From assembly GCA_900470095.1 (NCBI GenBank), contig UBZM01000082.1:1-33507 (forward strand): 33,507 nucleotides of DNA, in the 5' to 3' direction. Each line of letters starts with the position of its first letter. The first letter of the stretch is position 1. The notes under the pieces were generated by a model. It was not told the origin of the DNA. It saw nothing but the letters and a program-made list of their open reading frames with translations, and ran no database searches. Of the stretch, positions 23,979-32,238 are shown piece by piece. The translations under genes and the position numbers were made by a program. The stretch is from Hyphomicrobiales bacterium (GTDB lineage Bacteria; Pseudomonadota; Alphaproteobacteria; Rhizobiales; Beijerinckiaceae).

Positions 23979-24614
23979 CTACTCGGCATCGCCCTGCATC
24001 GACGGGTGGGCGCTCCTGAAGGCAGGGTGTTCGTTGCACAATCGCTCGACCCGCAGGACGCGCGTGCAATGCTCGATCGGCACCTGGAAACGCCGCGCTG
24101 CGTAGAGCTGGGGCAGCAGGTAGACATCCGCCAGACCGGGCAGGGGGCCGAAGCAATAACCCTCGTCGCCGATCAGCTCCTCGACTGCGCTGAGGCCCTG
24201 TCCGATCCAGGTGGCGATCCAGGCCTTAACCTCCGGCTCGGCCTGCCCGAGAGTCTGCCTGAGATAGGACAGCGGCGCGATGTTGTGGAGGGGATGAATG
24301 TCACAGCCGATGATCGCTGCGACGGCCCGGACCTTTGCACGCATGACCGGCTCGCGCGGGAGGAGAGCCGGAGCCGGACAGATCTCCTCGAGATATTCGA
24401 TGATGGCGGGTGATTGGGTCAGGATGGTGCCGTCGTCGAGCTCCAGGGCCGGCAACCGGCCTTGCGGGTTGAGGGCGCGATAGCTCTCGCCATGTTGCTC
24501 TCCGCCGTTCCGGACGAGATGAACGAAGCTCGGCGTGACCTCCAGCCCCTTGAGCGCGAGCGCAATGCGAACGCGGTATGACGAGGTCGACCGCCAATAG
24601 GTATAGAGTTTCAT
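23979..24614 (-). CDS. maiA: Maleylacetoacetate isomerase (zeta-class glutathione transferase)
   Basis: Glutathione-dependent isomerase of 211 residues that converts maleylacetoacetate to fumarylacetoacetate in tyrosine/homogentisate breakdown. The N-terminal thioredoxin-like domain has the zeta-class SSxR motif (YWRSTSSYRVRIALALKG), then LNPQGRLPALELDDG and LTQSPAIIEYLEE. The C-terminal helical domain includes CDIHPLHNIAPL and GLADVYLLPQLYAARRF. The ATG at 24614 has an ideal AAGGAGGG upstream, which decides against a longer in-frame start. No other homogentisate gene is in the window, so the pathway must be completed elsewhere. Confidence 0.93.
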   Translation of the reverse strand: MKLYTYWRSTSSYRVRIALALKGLEVTPSFVHLVRNGGEQHGESYRALNPQGRLPALELDDGTILTQSPAIIEYLEEICPAPALLPREPVMRAKVRAVAAIIGCDIHPLHNIAPLSYLRQTLGQAEPEVKAWIATWIGQGLSAVEELIGDEGYCFGPLPGLADVYLLPQLYAARRFQVPIEHCTRVLRVERLCNEHPAFRSAHPSMQGDAE

Positions 24615-24692
24615 CCCGTCCCTCCTTTCGATCATGCCGCATTGGGGCGACATCGTCCCAATGCAGAAAACGTGATCGACTCCAGTCGTTTA

Positions 24693-24740
24693 GAGCATGC
24701 TTTGTGGGAAAAGCCGTTGCCGCTTTTTCGCAGCATGCTC
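24693..24740. repeat. Rhizobiales-type palindromic intergenic element
   Basis: A 48-base imperfect palindrome: perfect outer arms GAGCATGCT (24693-24701) and AGCATGCTC (24732-24740), and an inner pairing of GGGAAAAGC with GCTTTTTC. Elements that begin TAGAGCATG and carry an inner GAAAA...TTTTTC dyad are a common REP-like repeat in Rhizobiales intergenic DNA. It lies in the gap between maiA and the autotransporter. Confidence 0.65.
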
Positions 24741-24956
24741 CAGCGCGCAACGATGACAGCCCGGCCTTGATCGTGGCCCGTTGGTGCGAGCCCGGCGTGC
24801 CTGCCCCGGGCGTTCAGGATGATCTCGTTGCCATCGTCGCGAAAGTCCCGTTCCGCGCCGGAGGCCGGATGGATCGACAGGGTGCTGCCGCGGGCCGGGA
24901 CGTCGACGGCGGCGAACAGGAGGTCGTGACGGGGGCGACGCGGCAAGGCTGCCCGC

Positions 24957-27824
24957 CTACCAGGTCGCGCGCAATCCGGCGGTGACGGCGTGCGCCGTGG
25001 TGTCCGTGTTGAGGCTGACATCATAGCCGGCGAACAGCGTGACGTTGTGGCCGGCCCGCGTCGACAGGCCTACGCCCAGGATCGCGCTGTCGCGCGCCAC
25101 CTGCGCACCCTGCACGGCGAAGCTTGCCGCCGGCGCCCCGATGAAGACGGTGTCCAGCACCATCGCAGCGTCGAGGAATTCGTGCTGCCAGCGGCCGCGC
25201 GCCTCGACGGCGACATGGTGCGCGCCAAGATCGAACTGCCGGATGAGCCGCGCGCCGAGGCTGCCGAGCAGGCTCGATGCCGATTGCCCGCCGCTGGTCA
25301 GGCCGATGCTGCCGGCGCCGGTCTCGCTGAAGCCATCCTGCCGCAGATAGGTATAGCGCAGGGCGGCCAGAGGCTCGATCGTCGACCAGCCGAGATCAAT
25401 GGCATAGGCGGCCTCGAGCGCGCCCGTGAAGCGGTCGGCGCCGTAATCGGCGTCCGCCCGGCGCGAGAGGCTGCCGAAGCTGATGCTGCGCTGCGTCTCG
25501 AGATCGAGGCGGGCATAGGCGAGGATGCCGTCGAGGCGCAGCTTTCCGCGCGCATGGCTGGCATAGACGGCACCTTCATAGGCCTTGATGCTGCCGTTGC
25601 CGTTGAAATTCCGGAAATCGGCGTCGGTGCTGGAAAGGCCGAGGCTGAAGCCGAGCAGCAGGGAGGGCGTGACCTGCCGATCGACGCCGCCGATCACCCC
25701 GCCGCTGCGATAATCGGTGCTGCCGGCATTGGCATCGCCGCCGATCCTGCCGGCGAGGCCATAGCCGCGCAGCCAGGCGTTGTGCGACGGCGCAGCCTCA
25801 CCCCAGGCGGAAGCCTGTCCCGACGGAAGCCGGCTCAGCATCGCCGCGGCCGGGCTGGCCGTCCCGCCCGAGGCATAGGCCATCGCCGCACTGCCCGAGG
25901 TCGGCTCAGCCTGGCCGGTGCGCAGATCGGTGATCCGCTGCGCGATCATGCTGCCGAAGGGCGCAAAGCCTCCGAGCGCCAGCGTGCCGAGGCTGGCATG
26001 GGCTTCGCCGGTGAGGCCGGCGAGCGCCGTGCGGGCCCCATCGCGCGTGCCGGCTGCCTGGAGCACGCCCGCCACGCCCCGCAGATCGGCATCGCCCCCG
26101 GCAAGGCCGCGCTCGAGCGCGGAAGCGGCCGCGCATTGATTGGTCGAGGCACAAACGCCCGGTGCGTCGAAGGGCAGCGTGCGGATATCGAGATGGGCCG
26201 TCTTCGGCTCGTAGCGCAGGCTTGCCTGGATGAAGGGCGCCGTGCCGTCGCCGACGGGGCCCTCGACGCCGTCGAAGCGACCGACAAGTCCCTGTCCCGC
26301 CGTGATCACCGGCATGGTCAGGGCGCGCGGAAGCAATTGCGGGCCGCCGGCCAGCGCCACCTGACCGGCCAGGCTGGCCGTTCCCGTGACGGACAGATGG
26401 TTCAGCCCGCCCGTGGCGTCGAGTTGCTGGATCAGGAGGCCGCCGGCCTGCTGCACATAATGGCCGTCGATGGTCAGGGTCCCGACGCCACGCGCGTCGC
26501 CGGCCCAGACCGCGCCGGCATTCTCGACTTGGCCCGTGATCAGGCCGGTGCCGGCGAGCGTGCCCGCCACGCCGACGCGGGTCCGGGACGCGATGCTGCC
26601 CATCACCGACAGGAAGCCGCCCTCGACGCGCGTCGCCCCGGCATAGGTGCTGTGACCGGTCAGGACGAGTTCGCCATTGCCGCGTTTGACGAGGCCGCCC
26701 GCGCCGACGATGTCGTTCTCGAAGAAGGCGAGGCCATTGGGCTGCTCGACGACGAAATCGCCCCAGTCGAAACGGCCGGGGCCGAGCACCGCCTTGCCGA
26801 CATCGAGAAGGCCGTAGCCGTAAAGCGCATCGACGCCGGGATCGCCAATGTCATAGGCCGTGCCGAGCAGGGTCTGGCGCACCTGGTCGGCGCTGAAGAA
26901 CGGAAACATCTGCCAGACCAGGGCCGCCGCGCCGGAGACATGTGGAACGGCGTAGGAGGTGCCATTGACCTTGGTGTAGCCGCCATTGACGGCGGCGACG
27001 ATGATCGGGTCCTCGGGATAGGGCGAGGGGGTCCACCAGTCGCCGCCGCCGGGCGCCATCAGGCACCAGTTCATGGCCACGCCGCAGCGGTTGTTGTAGA
27101 AGGGCTCGTAATTGGGCCCATGGGCTGCAACGCTCAGCCAGCCGCGCTCCAGCTCGGGAAAAAGGTAGGGCAGGCCGGCGTCGTAAAGGGGCTGGTCTCT
27201 GCCGTCGTTTCCGGTTCCGCGAATGATAAGGGCGCCTGCTCCCACCGCACGACGATAGGCCTCCACCACTGGCCGCTCCGCGTCGAGAATCCCCTGCCGG
27301 GTCACTTCCGTGATGGCTTCGTCGCTGGCCCAGCTGTTGTTGATGATGCGCACACCGCGCGCGAGCAGATCGTCATAAGCTCTGGGCAGACCGTCAGAAT
27401 TGAAGGCACCACCATCGCCGAGGCCGGCGCTGATCACGGTTGCTCCGGGAGCAACGCCATGCATCCCGACGCCGTCCCTGTTGCCGACAATCACCGAACT
27501 GACCCCGACGGCATGTTGGTTGGGCGCGACAGAGCTGCTTTCGTTGAAATAGCTGTAGCCACCGATATAGCGGCCGGCGAGCTCGCTGTGGCCGGCATAA
27601 GCGATGCCGGACTCGACGACACCAATCACGATCCCCCGGCCATCGAGGCCGCGGGCATAGGCTTCCGCGGCGCGGATCGCTTCGAGTCCCCACTGCGCCA
27701 GGTATTCGGGCGTGCGCCAGCTCTGGGGATCGGTGAGCAGGCCGCGCGACTGGGCCGCGGCCACGCTGGGGAGAGCCGTCGACAGCAGGAGGGCTGCGAC
27801 GGTGGGCTTAGCCAGGAAAGTCAC
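24957..27824 (-). CDS. Autotransporter serine protease (S8 subtilase passenger)
   Basis: Type V secreted protein of 955 residues. I start it at GTG 27824 because GAGAGG precedes it and a signal peptide follows at once (FLAKPTVAALLLSTALPSVA, cleavage near AAAQ); a longer frame to 27944 adds 40 residues without signal character. The passenger is an S8 protease with catalytic His104 (NQHAVGVSS) and Ser290 (NGTSYAVPHVSG). The Asp position reads Glu71 (GVVESGIA, codon 27612-27614). An autotransporter-associated beta-strand repeat follows (GLVKRGNGELVLTGHSTYAG), and the last ~280 residues form the outer-membrane beta barrel ending in Trp. It is either a surface protease or, given Glu71, a weak or pseudo-protease. 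Confidence 0.92.
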   Translation of the reverse strand: MTFLAKPTVAALLLSTALPSVAAAQSRGLLTDPQSWRTPEYLAQWGLEAIRAAEAYARGLDGRGIVIGVVESGIAYAGHSELAGRYIGGYSYFNESSSVAPNQHAVGVSSVIVGNRDGVGMHGVAPGATVISAGLGDGGAFNSDGLPRAYDDLLARGVRIINNSWASDEAITEVTRQGILDAERPVVEAYRRAVGAGALIIRGTGNDGRDQPLYDAGLPYLFPELERGWLSVAAHGPNYEPFYNNRCGVAMNWCLMAPGGGDWWTPSPYPEDPIIVAAVNGGYTKVNGTSYAVPHVSGAAALVWQMFPFFSADQVRQTLLGTAYDIGDPGVDALYGYGLLDVGKAVLGPGRFDWGDFVVEQPNGLAFFENDIVGAGGLVKRGNGELVLTGHSTYAGATRVEGGFLSVMGSIASRTRVGVAGTLAGTGLITGQVENAGAVWAGDARGVGTLTIDGHYVQQAGGLLIQQLDATGGLNHLSVTGTASLAGQVALAGGPQLLPRALTMPVITAGQGLVGRFDGVEGPVGDGTAPFIQASLRYEPKTAHLDIRTLPFDAPGVCASTNQCAAASALERGLAGGDADLRGVAGVLQAAGTRDGARTALAGLTGEAHASLGTLALGGFAPFGSMIAQRITDLRTGQAEPTSGSAAMAYASGGTASPAAAMLSRLPSGQASAWGEAAPSHNAWLRGYGLAGRIGGDANAGSTDYRSGGVIGGVDRQVTPSLLLGFSLGLSSTDADFRNFNGNGSIKAYEGAVYASHARGKLRLDGILAYARLDLETQRSISFGSLSRRADADYGADRFTGALEAAYAIDLGWSTIEPLAALRYTYLRQDGFSETGAGSIGLTSGGQSASSLLGSLGARLIRQFDLGAHHVAVEARGRWQHEFLDAAMVLDTVFIGAPAASFAVQGAQVARDSAILGVGLSTRAGHNVTLFAGYDVSLNTDTTAHAVTAGLRATW

Positions 27825-27937
27825 GCGGGCCTCTCGGTGGGAAACGGGCGGCCCCGGGTCACGAGCCACGGTCCAGATGCTCTCAGGTATCGCGGCACCG
27901 TCAATACGGCAGATGCCGTAGATCGGACGCCGTCGAT

Positions 27938-28124
27938 GTGACAATGCCGGCGCGTGCGACAGCCAATTCGCTCGTTTTGCGTGTCGTCGAGGTCGCGCCG
28001 GATCTCACGCTGGCGGCGTCGGCCCTGCGTGGAATGGCCGGAGCCTTACGGCCGCCCTTGGCTTTCGCGAGGGCAGAGTCGATACTGAACAAGCTTGGCT
28101 TGAGCAAGCGGAGGTCGTGTTCGG
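27938..28124 (+). pseudogene. Possible IS630-type transposase remnant
   Basis: The plus frame here contains VLRVVEVAPDLTLAA and, about 30 residues on, ESILNKLGLSKRR. Both recall the helix-turn-helix linker of IS630-family transposases (E-x-x-PDLTL-x-E-I ... RFL-x-x-LGL-x-x-K). No catalytic part and no terminal repeats are visible, and it runs into the end of the NERD-NTPase gene. This is a weak call from pattern memory; the opposite strand is also open. Confidence 0.25.
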
Positions 28125-31100
28125 TTATCTCTCTAAAGAACCGCTCTCCAAACGCTTGAGCGCCGCCAGCGCGTAGCGCGCGAAGCGATGGGCTCGGCTT
28201 CGGCTCCGAAGCCTTTCGACGTCGCTTCGATCTCCATAGAACCCGACCGTGTCGAAGGCGAACGCCATCCCATCCTCCCTGTGCGGGACGCGATGGTAGA
28301 ACTGAGCATCCTCTCCATCATCGATGAAGCGCCTTGATAGGGCCAGGCAATCCGACGAATAGGCTGCAACTAGGTCTAACGATGGGTATGCATCGACCCT
28401 GTCGCCCTGACCAAATCGATAGCATAGCGCTTTTTGAATCTCGCTCATGCAACCGACGACCAATTGAGCCGGCATATCGTGGAGCCGCGCCCAAGCGAAC
28501 CGCGCTTCCTCTGCGTCGGTTGATCGCTTCGCCTCGACGGCATAAATCAGCAAGCGAATTGCAATGAGACAGCCTTCTTCGGACGTCTCCGGCTTAACCG
28601 GCTCAAGCTCGGCATGATGCCGACCAACAAATCGCGTCGCAGTCGCAAAGGCTCCCCATTCCTCCTGGGGAAACGAATTTGTTCGGCTGGGCAAGCCCGT
28701 TAGTGGCCGCAGCAAGGCGGCATCCAGAGGGTCGCCGAACGACGCCACCTCCGTCGTCAGCCAATCCAAGCTCAACGAACTCTTGATCTTCGACGCTCGA
28801 AGTGCGCGGCGATAGAGGCGTCGCCGCAACTCCTCATCCAGGTCGTAGATTTCCTCACCATAGATGGAGTCAAACGGATGATCGAACATCCTCACGCACA
28901 GCGAGAGAGCGAGGTCGTTGTCGACGACATCGTCGTCGACAACAAGCACAGACGCCAGTTCCGCCCTGACCTGCGACCGTGATTCCTCAGCGTCGCTATC
29001 GAGCGCCCCTAGTATCTTCAGCGCCTCGATGATGCTCGAATTGATGCCCCAGTTGCTTGGGTTCACCTCGAGAGCATTGATGGCCTCGATCAGGCGATCA
29101 AGGACCTCCTGTGGTGCCCGACGGGCATAGCCGACCGAATGCAGCATGACGAGCTGGACGTCGTACGGCTCCCACCGGAACCGCTCGCGAAACAGATAAA
29201 TCAGGTGCTCGGCGAAATCACTATCTTCGCGATTGAAGAACGCCCGCCGCCCCTCCAAGAAGAAAAGGAGTTGGCCAGAAGTTAGCTCCTCCAACTTGAC
29301 CGGGAAGGCATGCTCTTCTTCGGACAGCGGTTCAAAGCCGCGCTGCGTTGCCCGAGCAATGTCGGTAAATCCGAGGGATTTCTCAAATGCGTAATAGGTA
29401 AGCGCGAAGCTTTGGCTTCGAATTGGATATCGCTCCTCCCGGGCAAAATCGGCCCACCGCCGCCGCTCCGTCGCTAACCGGGCATCCATTTCGGCACAAA
29501 GCCCCAGGAAGATTTCGAGGCCCGGCCCGTAAGCAAGACGGCCAACAGCGCGGAGCCTTGCCCTCTCAGGGTACGTCCACTCGCGCCGGGTCGCGTCTTC
29601 CCAGGCGATCGTAACAGCGTCACCTTCCTTTGAAAGGACAAGCCGAGCGTCGCGAATTTCGGCAACGCAGGCCTCCGTCGTTTCGTTCAGCAGACCCCGG
29701 GCCGTCGAGGCGGCGATTGGGCCGAAATCCCCTCTTGCGGCGTCCGCCAACCGCGACGAACTCACCACCTCGGACAGTACATCCCGGCAGACGTCAGCAC
29801 TTTCGATCGCCGCAATAATGTCGCCGGCGATCGGCTCAAGGATCGGCGTCGATAGCCGCTGCCCAAAGCTCGCGGGATCTTTAGCCGCCATCCGTGCGAG
29901 ATCGAACGCCACACATGCGTTCAGAATCATCTCATGCGAGAACGAGATTCGCCCAGCCCGTCGCACGAGTAGGCCCGCTGAAAACAGCGCATCGCACTCC
30001 GCGAAGTCGAGGCCTTCCCCACGCATGAAATCGTCGAAATTCGTTTCAGCAATCGAGAATGCGACCTGCGTATGCAGCGAGCTTGCGAGACGCCTCAATC
30101 CGAACGATCCAGCCCGCGCGTGTCCAGCCAAACGCTTACGGACATATTGATCGATTAGAAGCAAACGAGTGATGTTGGCCTTTAGATCGCCGCCAATTTG
30201 CCCGACGAGACCGGCCTCGATGCCCGATCTTACAGCCCGGAGCACCTCCAGCGCGACTGGTGTGAGTTGGCCTCCAACCGACCGCGCAATTCGCTGCTTC
30301 AATTCCAAGCTCGGGCGGGCAACCGTCACGCCTCGGAGCCCAGCGAACTCTTCAGGCTTTGCACCCTGACCGGAAATGACGAGCAGTGCCCCCATTCGCC
30401 GTGCCAGTGCCCTGACACCACGAAGCGCTTCCGAAGCCGATGTACCGAACTCGTTGACACCATCGACAATCAGGAACACTGGCCGATCGGAGCGGGCGAC
30501 CGCACGATAGAGCTTCGCCGGAGCGCCATCGGTAAGCAGCCCAACTTCCCTGCGAAGGCTCTCGGCCCACGAACCAGTGAAATTCTTGGCGGCGATAAAG
30601 AAAGTCGGGTGACCTTCCTCAGCCAGCTTGCCCGTAAGCCATTTCGCCATAAGGGACTTGCCGCAACCTGATGGGCCGCTGATGAAGCAGCCCGCATCGG
30701 CCGCGGCCGCATGAACAAGTTCAGCGCGCTGGTCGTCGGTCTCGGGGAGCCAGGACTTTCCGTAGCGTCCATACTCGGAAGCTACTGCGTCTGTGTAATG
30801 TCGAAGCAGATCAAACTCCTCGCGCGCTTCGGGCCCCGCCATGACTTGATCCAAGGTCACCGGGCTCAGGTTGAGCTTCTGCGCAAATGCCTCCCAGTCG
30901 GCCATCGACCATGGTGATGCCCCGACGGTTCTTAGCTGGCCGGGAAACAGATCGAGTGTCGTGACGAGCGCCTTGAAGTTGCCAGGCGTGACGACGGATC
31001 CTTCCGGAACGGGGTTGGTGAACACGACGAACCCGTCCGGATGGAAGTTGCCCAGCGGCTTGGCCGCTTGCATCGCATCGCGTACCCGGTTCTTCGCGCC

Positions 31101-31406
31101 AACCGCCTGCTGATAGGCGTTGGTGTAGCCCTTCCATTCGCCAGACGCAGACAGCCGCGTCCAAGCTCCATTGATTTCACCGCGAATCGGAAGCCGAGTG
31201 GTCTTGACCTCCACGACCGAAGCAGAATTGGCCATCGCGACTATGCAGTCGATTTGACGACCTTCCAGTTCAATATTGGCGAAAACAATCGCGGGGATCT
31301 TTTGCTGCTCAAGCCACGAAACTATAAATGATAAAAATTTCCGCTCCGACTCGTGATCGATCGGCGCGCCTATGCAAATCTTTACTTTGATGGATTCCGC
31401 TGTCAT
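28125..31406 (-). CDS. NERD nuclease - STAND-like NTPase fusion, candidate anti-phage defence protein
   Basis: Single-gene protein of 1093 residues. Residues ~15-110 look like a NERD (PD-D/E-xK) nuclease domain: HESERKF (Glu19/21), GRQIDCIV (Asp53), VVEVK (Glu66, Lys68), then TNAYQQAVGAKNRVRDAM, where NERD proteins have NP-x-x-QA. Residues ~225-420 form a P-loop NTPase with Walker A GPSGCGKS (244-251), Walker B FLIVDGVNE (Asp315, Glu319) and LLVISGQG (341-348). A helical segment with FSHEMILNACVAFDLAR (~489-505) resembles the region after the NTPase in STAND proteins. The remaining ~590 residues are helical and charged, possibly repeats acting as a sensor. No signal peptide or membrane span. 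The ATG at 31406 has no ribosome site but follows a possible -10, so it may be leaderless. I cannot assign it to a named defence family. Confidence 0.82.
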   Translation of the reverse strand: MTAESIKVKICIGAPIDHESERKFLSFIVSWLEQQKIPAIVFANIELEGRQIDCIVAMANSASVVEVKTTRLPIRGEINGAWTRLSASGEWKGYTNAYQQAVGAKNRVRDAMQAAKPLGNFHPDGFVVFTNPVPEGSVVTPGNFKALVTTLDLFPGQLRTVGASPWSMADWEAFAQKLNLSPVTLDQVMAGPEAREEFDLLRHYTDAVASEYGRYGKSWLPETDDQRAELVHAAAADAGCFISGPSGCGKSLMAKWLTGKLAEEGHPTFFIAAKNFTGSWAESLRREVGLLTDGAPAKLYRAVARSDRPVFLIVDGVNEFGTSASEALRGVRALARRMGALLVISGQGAKPEEFAGLRGVTVARPSLELKQRIARSVGGQLTPVALEVLRAVRSGIEAGLVGQIGGDLKANITRLLLIDQYVRKRLAGHARAGSFGLRRLASSLHTQVAFSIAETNFDDFMRGEGLDFAECDALFSAGLLVRRAGRISFSHEMILNACVAFDLARMAAKDPASFGQRLSTPILEPIAGDIIAAIESADVCRDVLSEVVSSSRLADAARGDFGPIAASTARGLLNETTEACVAEIRDARLVLSKEGDAVTIAWEDATRREWTYPERARLRAVGRLAYGPGLEIFLGLCAEMDARLATERRRWADFAREERYPIRSQSFALTYYAFEKSLGFTDIARATQRGFEPLSEEEHAFPVKLEELTSGQLLFFLEGRRAFFNREDSDFAEHLIYLFRERFRWEPYDVQLVMLHSVGYARRAPQEVLDRLIEAINALEVNPSNWGINSSIIEALKILGALDSDAEESRSQVRAELASVLVVDDDVVDNDLALSLCVRMFDHPFDSIYGEEIYDLDEELRRRLYRRALRASKIKSSLSLDWLTTEVASFGDPLDAALLRPLTGLPSRTNSFPQEEWGAFATATRFVGRHHAELEPVKPETSEEGCLIAIRLLIYAVEAKRSTDAEEARFAWARLHDMPAQLVVGCMSEIQKALCYRFGQGDRVDAYPSLDLVAAYSSDCLALSRRFIDDGEDAQFYHRVPHREDGMAFAFDTVGFYGDRSDVERLRSRSRAHRFARYALAALKRLESGSLER

Positions 31407-31863
31407 GAGTAAACGGTAGCATACGGCATCGGCGCAGTGCGAGTTAATCTCTTACCTTGCGCACAGTTTGCCTTTCCCGTGCCGCACGGAAGAGGTGACC
31501 AGGTTCGGAATGGGCCTCCGGCCCTGATCCGCGCGAGCTGCCGCCCAAGGGCCTGCGCACGCGAAACATCTGTATTCCCGACCTGCACATCGATACGACT
31601 AAAGTGAAGACACAAAATGACCACCGATCCGCTTGAGGTGCGCTCTAAGGCATGATCGTCGCCGTTGAAGTGGCGTCGACAATCACGCCTATGCGAAGAC
31701 GACGGGCAAGATCCAAGGGAGCATCGACGGGCCAGATCCTTGGCGATCTCGGCTGCGCGGTGGCCGCGGTGGAGCAGCTTCCGGCTGATCCCCGGTCATG
31801 CCCATGATCACAAAAACCGCCCGGTTGCTGCTTGATAGCTATCTCGGCCTTGCAAGGAGAGAC
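31407..31863. other. Intergenic region upstream of the NERD-NTPase gene
   Basis: More than 400 bases with no convincing gene. Bases ~31640-31800 read as short interrupted frames on both strands and may be debris of a mobile element, but I could not match them. The AT-rich part near 31400-31460 holds the probable minus-strand promoter listed separately. Confidence 0.35.
31418..31447 (-). promoter_or_regulatory. Possible promoter for leaderless NERD-NTPase mRNA
   Basis: On the minus strand TTAACT (31442-31447) and TATGCT (31418-31423) are 18 bases apart, resembling -35 and -10 boxes. The ATG at 31406 starts about 12 bases after the -10 box, so transcription would begin close to the start codon. 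This fits the absence of a ribosome site. The match to consensus is only moderate. Confidence 0.35.
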
Positions 31864-32238
31864 GTGTCAGGGGCATCTTCAGGTTCTTCTTGGCTGTCCG
31901 TGGATTTGCCTGTGGCTCAATTCAATTTTCGGCGCGGAACGCAATTCAGGGACCGATTTCGGTCGTATAAAATTATGATCGATGGAATTCAGGTTGGTAA
32001 GCTTAAATATGATTCCGAAGTTTGTGTAGATGTCTCGCCGGGAGACCACGAAATCCAACTACGTATTGACTGGTGTTCTTCACCTAAGATGATCGTGTCC
32101 GGCAATGAAAATAAGACCTTTGATTGTTCCAACAATCATTCGCCGTTTTTGGGGTTTCCATACACCGTCCTGTGGAAAGGAACTTATCTAAAATTGTCGC
32201 AAGGCGTCAGTCGAACTCCTTGCGGAATTTCTCGCTGA
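31864..32238 (+). CDS. Small AT-rich hypothetical protein, beta-sandwich-like
   Basis: Unrecognised protein, 124 residues from GTG 31864. I prefer this to ATG 31798 because AAGGAGA lies just before it, while 31798 has no ribosome site. It looks all-beta, with alternating strands such as YKIMIDGIQVGKLKYDSEV, DVSPGDHEIQLRIDWCSSP and KTFDCSNN. The PEGA-like pattern of I-DG-x-x-VG-x-x...PG-H-I-L suggests a small immunoglobulin-like or surface-binding domain. Codon use is clearly AT-richer than both neighbours, a sign of recent transfer. The C-terminus (after YLKLS, ~32195) runs 32 bases into the end of the convergent FAD gene, so the natural stop may have been lost. Function unknown. Confidence 0.6.
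   Translation: MSGASSGSSWLSVDLPVAQFNFRRGTQFRDRFRSYKIMIDGIQVGKLKYDSEVCVDVSPGDHEIQLRIDWCSSPKMIVSGNENKTFDCSNNHSPFLGFPYTVLWKGTYLKLSQGVSRTPCGISR

Noticed and set aside
24578..25024. Overlapping open frames on both strands between maiA and the autotransporter
   Set aside because: Neither has motifs or a ribosome site; composition is typical of GC-driven spurious frames and one crosses the palindromic repeat.
24990..27941. Very long (983-codon) plus-strand open frame opposite the autotransporter gene
   Set aside because: It mirrors the minus-strand protease codon by codon, is rich in Ala/Gly/Arg/Asp with no domain, and arises from high GC at third positions. The minus-strand product has clear motifs.
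31403..31624. 73-codon minus-strand frame upstream of the NERD-NTPase gene
   Set aside because: It overlaps the NTPase start out of frame, contains no motif, and covers the likely promoter.
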